NCBI GenBank assembly: GCA_002690925.1
Contig: NZGD01000279.1
Location: 34,127-98,126, forward strand
Length of the DNA stretch: 64,000 nucleotides
DNA from: Rhodopirellula sp.
GTDB lineage: Bacteria; Planctomycetota; Planctomycetia; Pirellulales; Pirellulaceae
Direction: 5' to 3'
Shown: piece after piece, positions 38,725 through 47,009 of the stretch
Layout of the letters: every line of letters starts with the position of its first letter
Numbering within the stretch: the first letter of the stretch is position 1
Notes under the pieces: generated by a model
Databases searched by the model: none
Told to the model about the DNA's origin: nothing
What the model saw: the letters and a program-made list of their open reading frames with translations, nothing else
Translations under genes and position numbers: made by a program

Positions 38725-40475
38725 TCCGCTGGCGATTTGTATTGACGCGGCTTTTGATTGTCGTTGCGTTCTTGGCGTTGTTACGTTGGGGAATGGGACC
38801 AGTTGCACAGTATGTCACCGTACGCAGTTTGGAAACGGCAACAGGATCCAAAGTTGACATCAAAGACACGCAGGTGGGCTTGTTTCCACCAAGCATTCAT
38901 TTTTCTGATGTGTGTGTTACTGACCCAAGAGATGGCAAGGAAATGCGAGATGCATTTCGTGCCAGCTCTATTGAGCTCGTCATGGACGGAGAGGCCTTGC
39001 TTCGTCGTCGCTGGGTTGCAAACCGAGGGCTGATCTCTGGAATAGAGATTGGGGCAAAACGCAACACAAGCGGCCAGCTAAGCCGACTGGAAAAAGCTGA
39101 AACCGGTGACAGCAACGCTGGCCCATCGCTTGACCAGCTCATCGGCACAACGAAGAGTCGCCTTGGGGACGAAGCGAAAACACTTTTGGTCGACCTTGAA
39201 ACGATTAAATGCAGTCAGCAAATCCGAGCTCAATGGGAAGCCGAATACAAATCACTGGTGATCCGAGCCAAGAAGTTGGAGGAACAGATTCGGGGTGTTC
39301 GAGACGAGGCAAGAGTCGTCCAGAATCCACTGCGTGATCTCCCAGAACTGCAACTAACTTTGGCACGTGCTCGCAATGCGCGATCTGAGTTGAGCAGTGT
39401 GCACCGTGCAATTGACTCGCTACCCAACAGACTTCAAGCAGATCTTGTACGCCTCGATCAGGCAAAACAAGCTGACTTGGCCAAGGTGGAGCATTACGTT
39501 CCGGAAGGCCTAACGTCGTCAGGCGATCTGGGCATCGAAATGCTCAGTGATGCCGTACGCGATCAGATCCAACAGATACGTTCCTACATGGATGGCGGCC
39601 GAACTCTGGCGAATTACACCGTTGTGGCCCCGGAAAGCGTACGCATCCGAGGTGTCAACCATGACCTCACTCCACATCCCTCACCGGGATTGCTGGTGCG
39701 TCATTGCGAAATTAGCGGATCATTACGGGCAGATGGTCGACGCTACCAGATGACAGGCTTCCTCGAGAACCTGACACCAAATCCCGAGAAGCTCGATAAA
39801 CCCACTCGAGTCAGCCTACGCCTGGAAGGCCCGGAAGTCGTCCGTGCCGAATACGTTCGTGATCGTCGGCAAAATGCTAATGTGGATCTCCTGACGCTGC
39901 ATTGGCCAGAAATCCAATCCGAACCACTCCGCATCGGAAAAGACGGAGAGACTTCGATTCAAATCAACGGCGGGCAACGTGAATTGTGGGTCCAAATCAA
40001 GACAGAAGGTGACCAACTGCAGGGACGCCTCGTTAGTAAACAGACCGGAGTCTCATTGGACCTGAGCACACCGGAGAAATTTTCTGACTTCGCTGCAGTG
40101 GAATCCTTGCGAGAAAGCCTGTCATTTGTAGATCGTATTGAAATTGATGCTAGATTCTCAGGAACCTGGCGTGACCTGAACCTAAACCTGACCTCAAACC
40201 TGGGGCAAGTCCTACGTCGCGCGGGAGAAGACGCGGTCGCAAGACAGGTCGCTGACTCCAAGCGACAGCTGGCTACAACCATCCGCCAGGAACACAGCAA
40301 CCAGTCTCTGGCCTTAAAGCAATGGCTCGGCTCTCAGCAGAATGAGGCACAATCACTTCTCGCAAATGCAGAAAAATTCATCGACGAAATGGGCCGCAAG
40401 GTTCAAAACGAAGTAGGGGATGCTGACGCTTACCTTGGAAAACTTCGCGGTGCCATTCGTGGCAAACTACGATAG
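38721..40475 (+). CDS. TIGR03545-family AsmA-like protein
   Basis: 584 residues. One N-terminal membrane helix (LLIVVAFLALLRWGM) precedes an AsmA/TamB-like start (TGSKVDIKDTQVGLFPPSIHFSDV). A central coiled coil (~150-260) and a beta-rich domain with DGETSIQINGG follow, ending in a long charged helix. Function unknown; AsmA-like proteins are periplasmic and linked to lipid or envelope transport. It is coupled to the TIGR03546 gene by a 4-base overlap, with GGAAAG as ribosome site in the end of that gene. Confidence 0.8.
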   Translation: MIRWRFVLTRLLIVVAFLALLRWGMGPVAQYVTVRSLETATGSKVDIKDTQVGLFPPSIHFSDVCVTDPRDGKEMRDAFRASSIELVMDGEALLRRRWVANRGLISGIEIGAKRNTSGQLSRLEKAETGDSNAGPSLDQLIGTTKSRLGDEAKTLLVDLETIKCSQQIRAQWEAEYKSLVIRAKKLEEQIRGVRDEARVVQNPLRDLPELQLTLARARNARSELSSVHRAIDSLPNRLQADLVRLDQAKQADLAKVEHYVPEGLTSSGDLGIEMLSDAVRDQIQQIRSYMDGGRTLANYTVVAPESVRIRGVNHDLTPHPSPGLLVRHCEISGSLRADGRRYQMTGFLENLTPNPEKLDKPTRVSLRLEGPEVVRAEYVRDRRQNANVDLLTLHWPEIQSEPLRIGKDGETSIQINGGQRELWVQIKTEGDQLQGRLVSKQTGVSLDLSTPEKFSDFAAVESLRESLSFVDRIEIDARFSGTWRDLNLNLTSNLGQVLRRAGEDAVARQVADSKRQLATTIRQEHSNQSLALKQWLGSQQNEAQSLLANAEKFIDEMGRKVQNEVGDADAYLGKLRGAIRGKLR

Positions 40476-40507
40476 TGTCGAGCGTTCGCGACCACGGCCC
40501 ACTTGTG

Positions 40508-40846
40508 TCAAAATGCGAACTCATGTTCGCCGCCAACCCCGAGTGGCAGTTTTTCTGCCCCCAACATCGCAGACATGGGGATCATGCCATAGACGTGCGG
40601 AAAAAGTGCGCCGGCACGTGATTCTTCCCAACGCAGGGTGTCTTCCAAACAGCTGCTATCAACGCTGACCAACATCAGATCTTCTCGTCCAGAAAAATAA
40701 AGTCGCGCAGTCTCTTTCACCTGATCCGCAGTCGACAGATGAATGAACCCATCTACCAGGTCGACACCAAATCCTTCCAACACCTGCGTCTCAAGTACTT
40801 GCTGCCATTCTCGTTTCGACAATAGCTTATAAAGCGGTTGCGACAT
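40508..40846 (-). CDS. DUF952-domain protein
   Basis: 112 residues from the ATG at 40846 (MSQPLYKLLSK), with GAGAGAG upstream; a longer frame starts at 40894. The DUF952 pattern is clear: YKLLSKREWQ, then DGFIHLSTADQVKETARLYF, LMLVSVDSSCL, and FPHVYGMIPMSAM. These are small, presumably cytoplasmic proteins of unknown activity. It converges with the TIGR03545 gene with 32 bases between the stops. Confidence 0.85.
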   Translation of the reverse strand: MSQPLYKLLSKREWQQVLETQVLEGFGVDLVDGFIHLSTADQVKETARLYFSGREDLMLVSVDSSCLEDTLRWEESRAGALFPHVYGMIPMSAMLGAEKLPLGVGGEHEFAF

Positions 40847-40992
40847 ACCAACTCTCTCTGATTTCATTCGGGTAATTGGTCGAGTACCAGGCAATTAAAA
40901 ACAATGTACTTAGCTCCCAGCTGACAGCTTCCATTGCCGCTTGCGATACAAGCAGCCGTCGCTCTGACACGAAAACACACACTCAACGGTTC

Positions 40993-43593
40993 TCACTCTG
41001 AACGTGGTTCGCGTCCCCAGAGCTTCCTCACAAAAAAGTCAGCTTGACGTCGACGTGCGTAAGGATGCCCAGCAGCACCATGTCCCGCGCCGGGAACAAC
41101 CAACTGAACGAAATCCTTATTCGCCTTGATGAGAGCATTGACGACTTGCATCGTGCTAGCCGGGTCAACATTTCGATCCAACTCGCCCCAGATCAACATC
41201 AAGTCACCTTGCAAACGATGAGCCTGCGTAACGTTGGACTGCTCTTCATAATGCGAGCCAATGGGCCATCCCATCCATTGCTCATTCCACCAGATTTTGT
41301 CCACACGATTGTCGTGGCAACCACAGTCCGCAACAGCTGCATGATAGAAATCTCCATGGGCAAGCAAAGCTCGCATGGCACTCTGACCACCGGCAGACCC
41401 ACCCCAAACACCAACTCGCTGAAGATTCATTTCCGGTCGACTCTTGGCGGCCGCCCGGATCCATTCGATGCGATCAGGGAAACCACTGTCTCCAAGATTC
41501 TTCCAACACACGTCATGAAATGCCTTGCTACGGTTACTCGTTCCCATGCCATCTATTTTGACAACGATGAACCCCAACTCTGCCATAGCGTACAGCCCTG
41601 CATGCAAGCCAAATGACTTGGGAACGAACGAAGAGTGCGGCCCCGCATAGATCTGCTCCAGCACCGGATATTTTTTCTCAGGATCAAAGTTGGTTGGACG
41701 AATAATAATGCCATAAATGTCTGTTTCACCGTCTCTTCCTTTGGAAACAAAACGCTCCGGTGGTTGCCAGCCCGTAGAGACTAACTGACTCATATCCCCC
41801 TCTTCCAAGACACAAATCTCACGTCCAGTCATTGCATCTCTCAACACCGTAACCGCTGGCATGTCGACACGGGAATACCGATCCAACAAGTATCTTCGGT
41901 TGGGTGAATACTCCCATGTGTGATCCCCATCTCCCGCTGTTAATCTGATCATGTCACCGGTATCCAGATCGACACGAATCAGATGGCGGTAATAAGGATC
42001 CTGTCCGGCATCCAAACCAGACACCTCTAATTCAATCGTTCTCGCACTCGGATCGAAACCCTGCACTTTCCTCACAACCCACTCACCTTGGGTCAAGCAA
42101 CGTTTAACACTTCCAGTAATAGCATCAAGCAGGTACAGATGGTTCCAACCACTTCGCTCACTCATCCAAATCAATTCATTCGTTTCGTACAAACGGCGAA
42201 GATACGACTTTCCCGAATAGCAAATGAAAGTATCAGTTCGTTCGTCAATGGTGAGATTAGATTTTGCCGTTACAGCATCAACAGTAACCAGAGAAAGTCG
42301 CTGATGCCCGCGCTGATTGTGCAGGAAAGAGAACGAGCGACTGTCGGGATTCCATGCAAGGTCACGAGTGCTGTAAGGATTTGAAAACTCAGCATTGTCC
42401 ACTAAACGAGGTTTCCAATTTTCCGCGAACGAAAACAAAACAGGTCGTCTTTGATCGATCCGATCACCAGGCTTGGCATAAGACATTGTTAACAGTTTCG
42501 CATGGATGGAATCACGAGGTGCCGATTCGATGAGGTGAATCGTCCGTTTCAAACCCGGCGATAAACGCATCACAGCAAAGTGCTTGGAATCAGGCGACCA
42601 CCAGACTTGCCCTTGGTAAACGTTCTCTGCATCACCGTCATCTGTAAGCTTTCGATCTTTGCCCGTATCAAGGTCTCGCAGCCACAGATTTTCGTCCCGA
42701 AACGTCACGGACCACTTCTGATCAGGTGAGCGATTGGGACCACTATAAGGTCGCTTGGTAATGGAATCCTTACCCTCAAGCTTGGGCTTGGTTTTGGCCG
42801 GAATGTTCTTCCGCGTTTGAGGTGGGCTTGTTGATTGATCCACAATCGCCATATCCTCATCCCGAGTCGCGACAAAGACGGCCACCTCGCGGCCATCGAG
42901 ATCTTTCAACAACCATGAATCTCCGACAAAGGTCGAGATTTCATATTCACTACCTGGATCGACAGAACCGTAGCGTTTCAACTCACCATTTGACCTGATC
43001 CAATGGACCTCCAAAACCTTTGCCAAACGGTTTACAAATCGGATGGGTGCTCGCTCTCCCTGACTGTTGCTTCGTACCAGACGTGTTTCTACTGACAATC
43101 CCTCGGTCGCCCCGGAATTTCCCAAGTTCGCAGCGGAGATTAGTACGGCCTCCGGTAGCCTCAAACGCCAACTTCGTCCCCCGTATCGAAACGAGCAACT
43201 TTCTGCGTCCGACGCGATAGTAAATTCAGCAAGCCTCGATTTTGTGACGTCAACTTTGCGTTTCAACTGGCGTGAAAGAACTTCACTTACCTTTCCATGG
43301 TCGAAAACCAACTCTCGTTTTCCAAGTTCGGTATCGACCAATACATACTCGTGGGTATCCACACCGGTTGACACCCGGTACCAGAACTTGCGGCCAGCAT
43401 CGAACCAATTCGGCTTTACCGAATCACGAAAGACAAGATTTCGCACCCGTGCTGGATAGGTTTTTGCCCGTTCATAATCGCTCGTACGGCCCTGCCCAGC
43501 GGCTGAGTTGCTCAAGGACAATAAGACAAGACCACTCAGCAAACCGATACGAATGAGGCGAGCAGATTCCACGCTCAAAGCGAACATAGGCAT
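40993..43593 (-). CDS. Secreted DPP-IV-type S9 prolyl oligopeptidase
   Basis: About 866 residues from the ATG at 43593; an upstream ATG at 43632 would add 13. A signal peptide (IRIGLLSGLVLLSLSNSAAGQG) is followed by a DPP-IV N-terminal propeller (MRLSPG, WNPDSRSFSFLHNQRGHQ) and an S9 hydrolase domain. The catalytic Ser lies in VWGGSAGGQ, the Asp in WGELDRNVDP and the His in PGAGHGAAG, all intact. It is an exported peptidase that cuts after proline or small residues; substrate unknown. Confidence 0.9.
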   Translation of the reverse strand: MPMFALSVESARLIRIGLLSGLVLLSLSNSAAGQGRTSDYERAKTYPARVRNLVFRDSVKPNWFDAGRKFWYRVSTGVDTHEYVLVDTELGKRELVFDHGKVSEVLSRQLKRKVDVTKSRLAEFTIASDAESCSFRYGGRSWRLRLPEAVLISAANLGNSGATEGLSVETRLVRSNSQGERAPIRFVNRLAKVLEVHWIRSNGELKRYGSVDPGSEYEISTFVGDSWLLKDLDGREVAVFVATRDEDMAIVDQSTSPPQTRKNIPAKTKPKLEGKDSITKRPYSGPNRSPDQKWSVTFRDENLWLRDLDTGKDRKLTDDGDAENVYQGQVWWSPDSKHFAVMRLSPGLKRTIHLIESAPRDSIHAKLLTMSYAKPGDRIDQRRPVLFSFAENWKPRLVDNAEFSNPYSTRDLAWNPDSRSFSFLHNQRGHQRLSLVTVDAVTAKSNLTIDERTDTFICYSGKSYLRRLYETNELIWMSERSGWNHLYLLDAITGSVKRCLTQGEWVVRKVQGFDPSARTIELEVSGLDAGQDPYYRHLIRVDLDTGDMIRLTAGDGDHTWEYSPNRRYLLDRYSRVDMPAVTVLRDAMTGREICVLEEGDMSQLVSTGWQPPERFVSKGRDGETDIYGIIIRPTNFDPEKKYPVLEQIYAGPHSSFVPKSFGLHAGLYAMAELGFIVVKIDGMGTSNRSKAFHDVCWKNLGDSGFPDRIEWIRAAAKSRPEMNLQRVGVWGGSAGGQSAMRALLAHGDFYHAAVADCGCHDNRVDKIWWNEQWMGWPIGSHYEEQSNVTQAHRLQGDLMLIWGELDRNVDPASTMQVVNALIKANKDFVQLVVPGAGHGAAGHPYARRRQADFFVRKLWGREPRSE

Positions 43594-43751
43594 TCTTATG
43601 ACTCTCTGTAGGACAAAGGTACGATGAAGCATCGAAAGGAGAGCAAATCGTGTCGACTAACCCTTGGAACGGAACGCACACTCACACCGCCAGCGGAGCC
43701 ACTACAGCCGTATTGTTGTTTCCCCGAACCGTATTTCGAATAGTCCACAGT

Positions 43752-44258
43752 CTAGTGGGTACCGGTGATTTCACCATCCTCAAAGAGAAATCGAGTGACC
43801 CCTCGTGCGCCACTTGGTAGCTGACCGGTCAGCGTCACTGCTTCGACAGGGTACTTGACCGGATTGAATCGGTGACTACTACGTTTGTCCGTGAATACAC
43901 GCTGGGGCAACTCCAACCGCTCGTTCGCTGCCAGGGGCGCGTCGCGAATCAGCAGATACTGGTCATTGATCTCAATAGAAAATCTTGGGATCGGATGATC
44001 AGTCAGGTTGGTCAAAACAATCACTTCTGTCAGCAGTTTCCCGGCACCATCGGCGGTCGGCATTGCCCCCTTCCCAAGCTCCACCACAACTGGCAAGGGT
44101 GGCCCCCCAACCCGTTCCGGGAACATGGCGTAGACAGATAATCCAGCGGCAACCATCAGTACCAGGCAAACACACAAGCCTCGCCGCGACAGATGCAACC
44201 GAGGAACCACGGCAGACTTGTCTTGGATACTCACCGGAGATTCGCTGGAATCGGACAT
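43752..44258 (-). CDS. Hypothetical single-pass membrane protein
   Basis: 168 residues. One membrane helix at about 29-46 (CVCLVLMVAAGLSVYAMF) follows a short cytoplasmic start, then ~120 exported residues with a beta-rich pattern (LTEVIVLTNLTDHPIPRFSIEINDQY) reminiscent of an immunoglobulin-like fold, ending VTRFLFEDGEITGTH. I do not recognise a family. It stands alone between the peptidase and FmdB genes. Confidence 0.6.
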   Translation of the reverse strand: MSDSSESPVSIQDKSAVVPRLHLSRRGLCVCLVLMVAAGLSVYAMFPERVGGPPLPVVVELGKGAMPTADGAGKLLTEVIVLTNLTDHPIPRFSIEINDQYLLIRDAPLAANERLELPQRVFTDKRSSHRFNPVKYPVEAVTLTGQLPSGARGVTRFLFEDGEITGTH

Positions 44259-44576
44259 TTAATTTTCTCGCTCAAATTGACATGGCCACGCACAAATTTC
44301 CCGCAGGCCGTCACGGGCTAGGATACCATCCGCAGCCAACCTCGATACGTTGGAAGCTACCTGTGCAGATAAACAGACCCTGATTTTGAATCCGTGACCA
44401 AGCCACAACCGCGTGCGCATCGGGGGGACTTCGATCACAATAGTCCGAGGCTAGCCATTGACAGGCCGACTAATCCGTTGTGTCCAACGAACACCTGACA
44501 GGCCCTTAAGTATTGGATTGCGACAAGTGACGATGCCTGTAACACCAATTCGAGGCCAAACGAACCGCAAGTAAGC
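44259..44576. other. Intergenic region, no gene seen
   Basis: About 318 bases. It has one short direct repeat (TGACAGGCC around 44458 and 44496) and no open frame with a ribosome site. It presumably holds the promoter of the membrane-protein gene. Confidence 0.45.
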
Positions 44577-44798
44577 TTAACAACCACCGCCACAGCAGCG
44601 TGGGGCGCCGCAGGAATCACCTCCTCCAGCCATCGGCAAACTGGATTTAGTTGCGGTAGTGTGACTGGAAGGTACGCTGAAGACACGTTGTAAGTTGGCC
44701 TCGCCGCAATCCGGGCATGCTTTTATTTCCGACGCCGACCGGACAAGGACTTCGACAAGACTGTCGCAGGACTTACACTCAAATTCATAAAGCGGCAT
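44577..44798 (-). CDS. FmdB-family zinc ribbon protein
   Basis: 73 residues, the usual size. The FmdB/CxxC_CXXC_SSSS zinc ribbon is clear: MPLYEFECKSCDSLVEVL, then CPDCGEANLQRVFSV. The C-terminus is Cys/Gly-rich (CGAPRCCGGGC), also typical. It is a putative regulatory or metal-binding protein. Confidence 0.9.
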   Translation of the reverse strand: MPLYEFECKSCDSLVEVLVRSASEIKACPDCGEANLQRVFSVPSSHTTATKSSLPMAGGGDSCGAPRCCGGGC

Positions 44799-44870
44799 GA
44801 TTCAACTCGTGTAGCACCAAATTTTGTTCGTTCACGTATACCGACGACCTGATCATGGTCCGCGCTTCGA

Positions 44871-44933
44871 TATCGCAAGAACCCTCAGTATTGCACAGGT
44901 TCCCAGTATCGCACAAATTTTTTTGTATCGCAC
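44871..44933. repeat. 18-base periodic TAT(C/T)GCA elements upstream of nnrE
   Basis: TATCGCA, TATTGCA, TATCGCA and TATCGCA begin at 44871, 44889, 44907 and 44926, spaced 18, 18 and 19 bases, the last ending about 20 bases before the nnrE start. The spacing is close to two helical turns, so they could be operator-like sites; they could also be a decayed tandem repeat. Confidence 0.55.
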
Positions 44934-44951
44934 GCACCTTGGAATTTGAAA

Positions 44952-45638
44952 ATGATAAAGTTGCCGGCATTGACCCGAGCGCAGGTTAGATCCATCGACC
45001 AAACTGCGATCAGGGAATATGGAATTCCCGGCGTCGTTCTGATGGAGAATGCCGGATCCCGCGCCGCTGAGATCATTCATCAATTAGTTCCGGAAGGTCC
45101 AATCGCAGTATTGTGCGGTGGCGGAAACAATGGTGGTGACGGGTATGTGATTGCCAGACACCTCCAGCTCATGGACCGAAAAGTTCGCATAATTTGCGCT
45201 ATCGACGTGAACAAACTAAGTGGCGACGCGCACATCAACGCCATGATTGCAGTCCGTTCAGATATCCCAATGCAAATTGTCGATCCGAAAGCGTCTCCAG
45301 CTAACTTACCTTCACTCGATCATTGCGTTGCTGTTGTGGACGCTCTGCTCGGGACCGGCGCACGTGGACCTCTCCGGGGTTGCTATCGTGACTTAGTCAA
45401 AATGGCAAACATTCATTCAGGAGAACGAATCGCAATCGACATCCCGACCGGTTTGGACTGCGACACGGGCGAAGCTTCCGAACCAACCTTTATCGCTGAT
45501 CACACCATCACGTTTGTTGCAGAAAAATCTGGTTTCAAAAAAAACAGCGCCGACGATTACGTCGGCGCTGTTCATGTTGTTGGAATCGGAGTGCCTGAAA
45601 AACTACTCAACGCAATCAAGTCAGGTGATGCTCTGTAA
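44952..45638 (+). CDS. nnrE: NAD(P)H-hydrate epimerase
   Basis: 228 residues from the ATG at 44952. It is a YjeF_N-domain enzyme that converts the R to the S epimer of damaged hydrated NAD(P)H. Visible are RSIDQTAIREYGIPGVVLMENAG, the nucleotide loop CGGGNNGGDGYVIARHL and DIPTGLDCDTG. The dehydratase (YjeF_C/NnrD) half found fused in many bacteria is absent. Its 3' part contains an intrinsic terminator reading on the opposite strand (45537-45571). Confidence 0.9.
   Translation: MIKLPALTRAQVRSIDQTAIREYGIPGVVLMENAGSRAAEIIHQLVPEGPIAVLCGGGNNGGDGYVIARHLQLMDRKVRIICAIDVNKLSGDAHINAMIAVRSDIPMQIVDPKASPANLPSLDHCVAVVDALLGTGARGPLRGCYRDLVKMANIHSGERIAIDIPTGLDCDTGEASEPTFIADHTITFVAEKSGFKKNSADDYVGAVHVVGIGVPEKLLNAIKSGDAL
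45537..45571 (-). terminator. Rho-independent terminator of the peroxidase gene, inside nnrE
   Basis: A perfect 12-bp stem ACAGCGCCGACG/CGTCGGCGCTGT with loop ATTA (45544-45571). On the minus strand it is followed by eight Ts (45544-45537). It lies 79 bases beyond the stop of the peroxidase gene and wholly within the coding sequence of convergent nnrE. Confidence 0.85.
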
Positions 45639-45649
45639 ACCTGCACTGC

Positions 45650-45668
45650 TCAGGGAAGCCTTCCCTGA
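45650..45668 (+). terminator. Hairpin after nnrE, overlapping the peroxidase 3' end
   Basis: TCAGGGAA-GCC-TTCCCTGA, a perfect 8-bp stem, begins 12 bases after the nnrE stop and covers the stop and last codons of the peroxidase gene. Only two Ts follow, so termination on the plus strand would be weak or need other factors. Confidence 0.45.
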
Positions 45669-46882
45669 TTCACCACGGGAAAGTCACCGGTCAGTCCCTC
45701 TACCATATAGGCTACGAGATCCGCTTTCTCTTGGTCGCTAAGGTTCAGAACCTTCATCTTGTCACTGAGGCCGTCATTCTTGTGGCCGCCTTTATCGTAC
45801 CAGTCTACCACTTCCTCCAACGTGCTTTGACTGCCGTCATGCATGTAAGGCGGCGACATCACAACATTTCGGAGAGTAGGTGTCTTGAAAGCGCCCCAAT
45901 CCTTCTTGTCCTTCGTGACCGCATATCGACCAAGATCGGGCTTGTCAGCGGCCATGCCAACACCGAGATTGTGATACTGTTCATCGGTGAAATTCGCCCC
46001 AGCATGACACGCAGTGCAGTTTGCTTTTCCGGAGAACAGAACCATACCGCGCTGTGCAGACTCGCTCATCGGTGACTCTGCAGCGGCCTTCTTCAGCTTG
46101 GCGTACTTTGCCTTGAGTTCAGGCTCTTCGTCGAGGTACTCAAGATCATCAGCAAATACTTTCTCGAACTTCTTCACGGCTTCGTATGCGTCGGCAGGTG
46201 CGGGCCCAGTCACGATCGCTCGTTCGAAAGTGGCGATTGCCATGCCAACATTATCGATGGTCACACCATCACCAAAGACAACGTCGAATTGCTTCTTGTA
46301 CCCGGGGATGTTCTTCAAGGTTTCAACACATGCAGCGTGAGTGTTTCCCATCTCGATGGGATTCGCAACTGGCCCGACCGCTTGCTCCTCGAGCGATCCA
46401 GCTCTTCCATCCCAGAACTGGCCTTTACTCAGGATTCGGTTGTACGAGATCGGTGAATTCCTGCCACCTTGCTGCCCCCGTACACCGATGCCGAAAGCAG
46501 TTTCCGCGCCATAGCCCTGCAGCGGATCATGGCACGACGCGCACGAAATGGTGTTATCGGAAGACAAACGCTCGTCGAAATACAGCTGTCGCCCCAACTC
46601 GATCTTGGCACGAGTCATCGGATTGTTCTCGGGAATATAAATATTTGCCTCAGCAGCATCGAGTCCCGCCGGCAGTTGGACGGTCAGCGTCCGATGATTC
46701 GCAGGATCTTTCAACCACGCGTCGAGTGCTTTCGACGTCAGCAAACCAACACCGGGAACACCGGCAGTCAAAGCCGGATCACCTAATACAACTTGATCAG
46801 ACTCGCCACGAGGCGAAACCGCAACGGCGGTCACGCTGAGAACGGCTGTCGCTAACAAAGAAGAAAACGCAATTAATCTCAT
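45650..46882 (-). CDS. Di-haem cytochrome c peroxidase (CcpA/MauG family)
   Basis: 410 residues, with a signal peptide (LIAFSSLLATAVLSVTAVA). It has two haem c sites, CASCH (N-terminal domain) and CTACH (C-terminal domain). The conserved elements LGRQLYFDERLSSDNTISC, GGRNSPISYNRI and the likely axial Met in SPPYMHDGSQSTLEEVV are present. The enzyme would reduce hydrogen peroxide, or act as a MauG-like oxidase, in the periplasm. Single gene; its terminator lies in nnrE. Confidence 0.9.
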   Translation of the reverse strand: MRLIAFSSLLATAVLSVTAVAVSPRGESDQVVLGDPALTAGVPGVGLLTSKALDAWLKDPANHRTLTVQLPAGLDAAEANIYIPENNPMTRAKIELGRQLYFDERLSSDNTISCASCHDPLQGYGAETAFGIGVRGQQGGRNSPISYNRILSKGQFWDGRAGSLEEQAVGPVANPIEMGNTHAACVETLKNIPGYKKQFDVVFGDGVTIDNVGMAIATFERAIVTGPAPADAYEAVKKFEKVFADDLEYLDEEPELKAKYAKLKKAAAESPMSESAQRGMVLFSGKANCTACHAGANFTDEQYHNLGVGMAADKPDLGRYAVTKDKKDWGAFKTPTLRNVVMSPPYMHDGSQSTLEEVVDWYDKGGHKNDGLSDKMKVLNLSDQEKADLVAYMVEGLTGDFPVVNQGRLP

Positions 46883-47009
46883 TTTTCAACTCTTTTTCAA
46901 AGCGTACTCAAACTGAGCTCGCGTTAATGGATGAAGATCATCGGCAGGCAGTTTTATGCGAGCTTTCAGATACCTCTCGGAAGTATAATCGAATGCGGCC
47001 TGAGTTGGA

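Noticed and set aside
38539..38896. Minus-strand frames across TIGR03546/TIGR03545
   Set aside because: Shadows of well-supported plus-strand genes.
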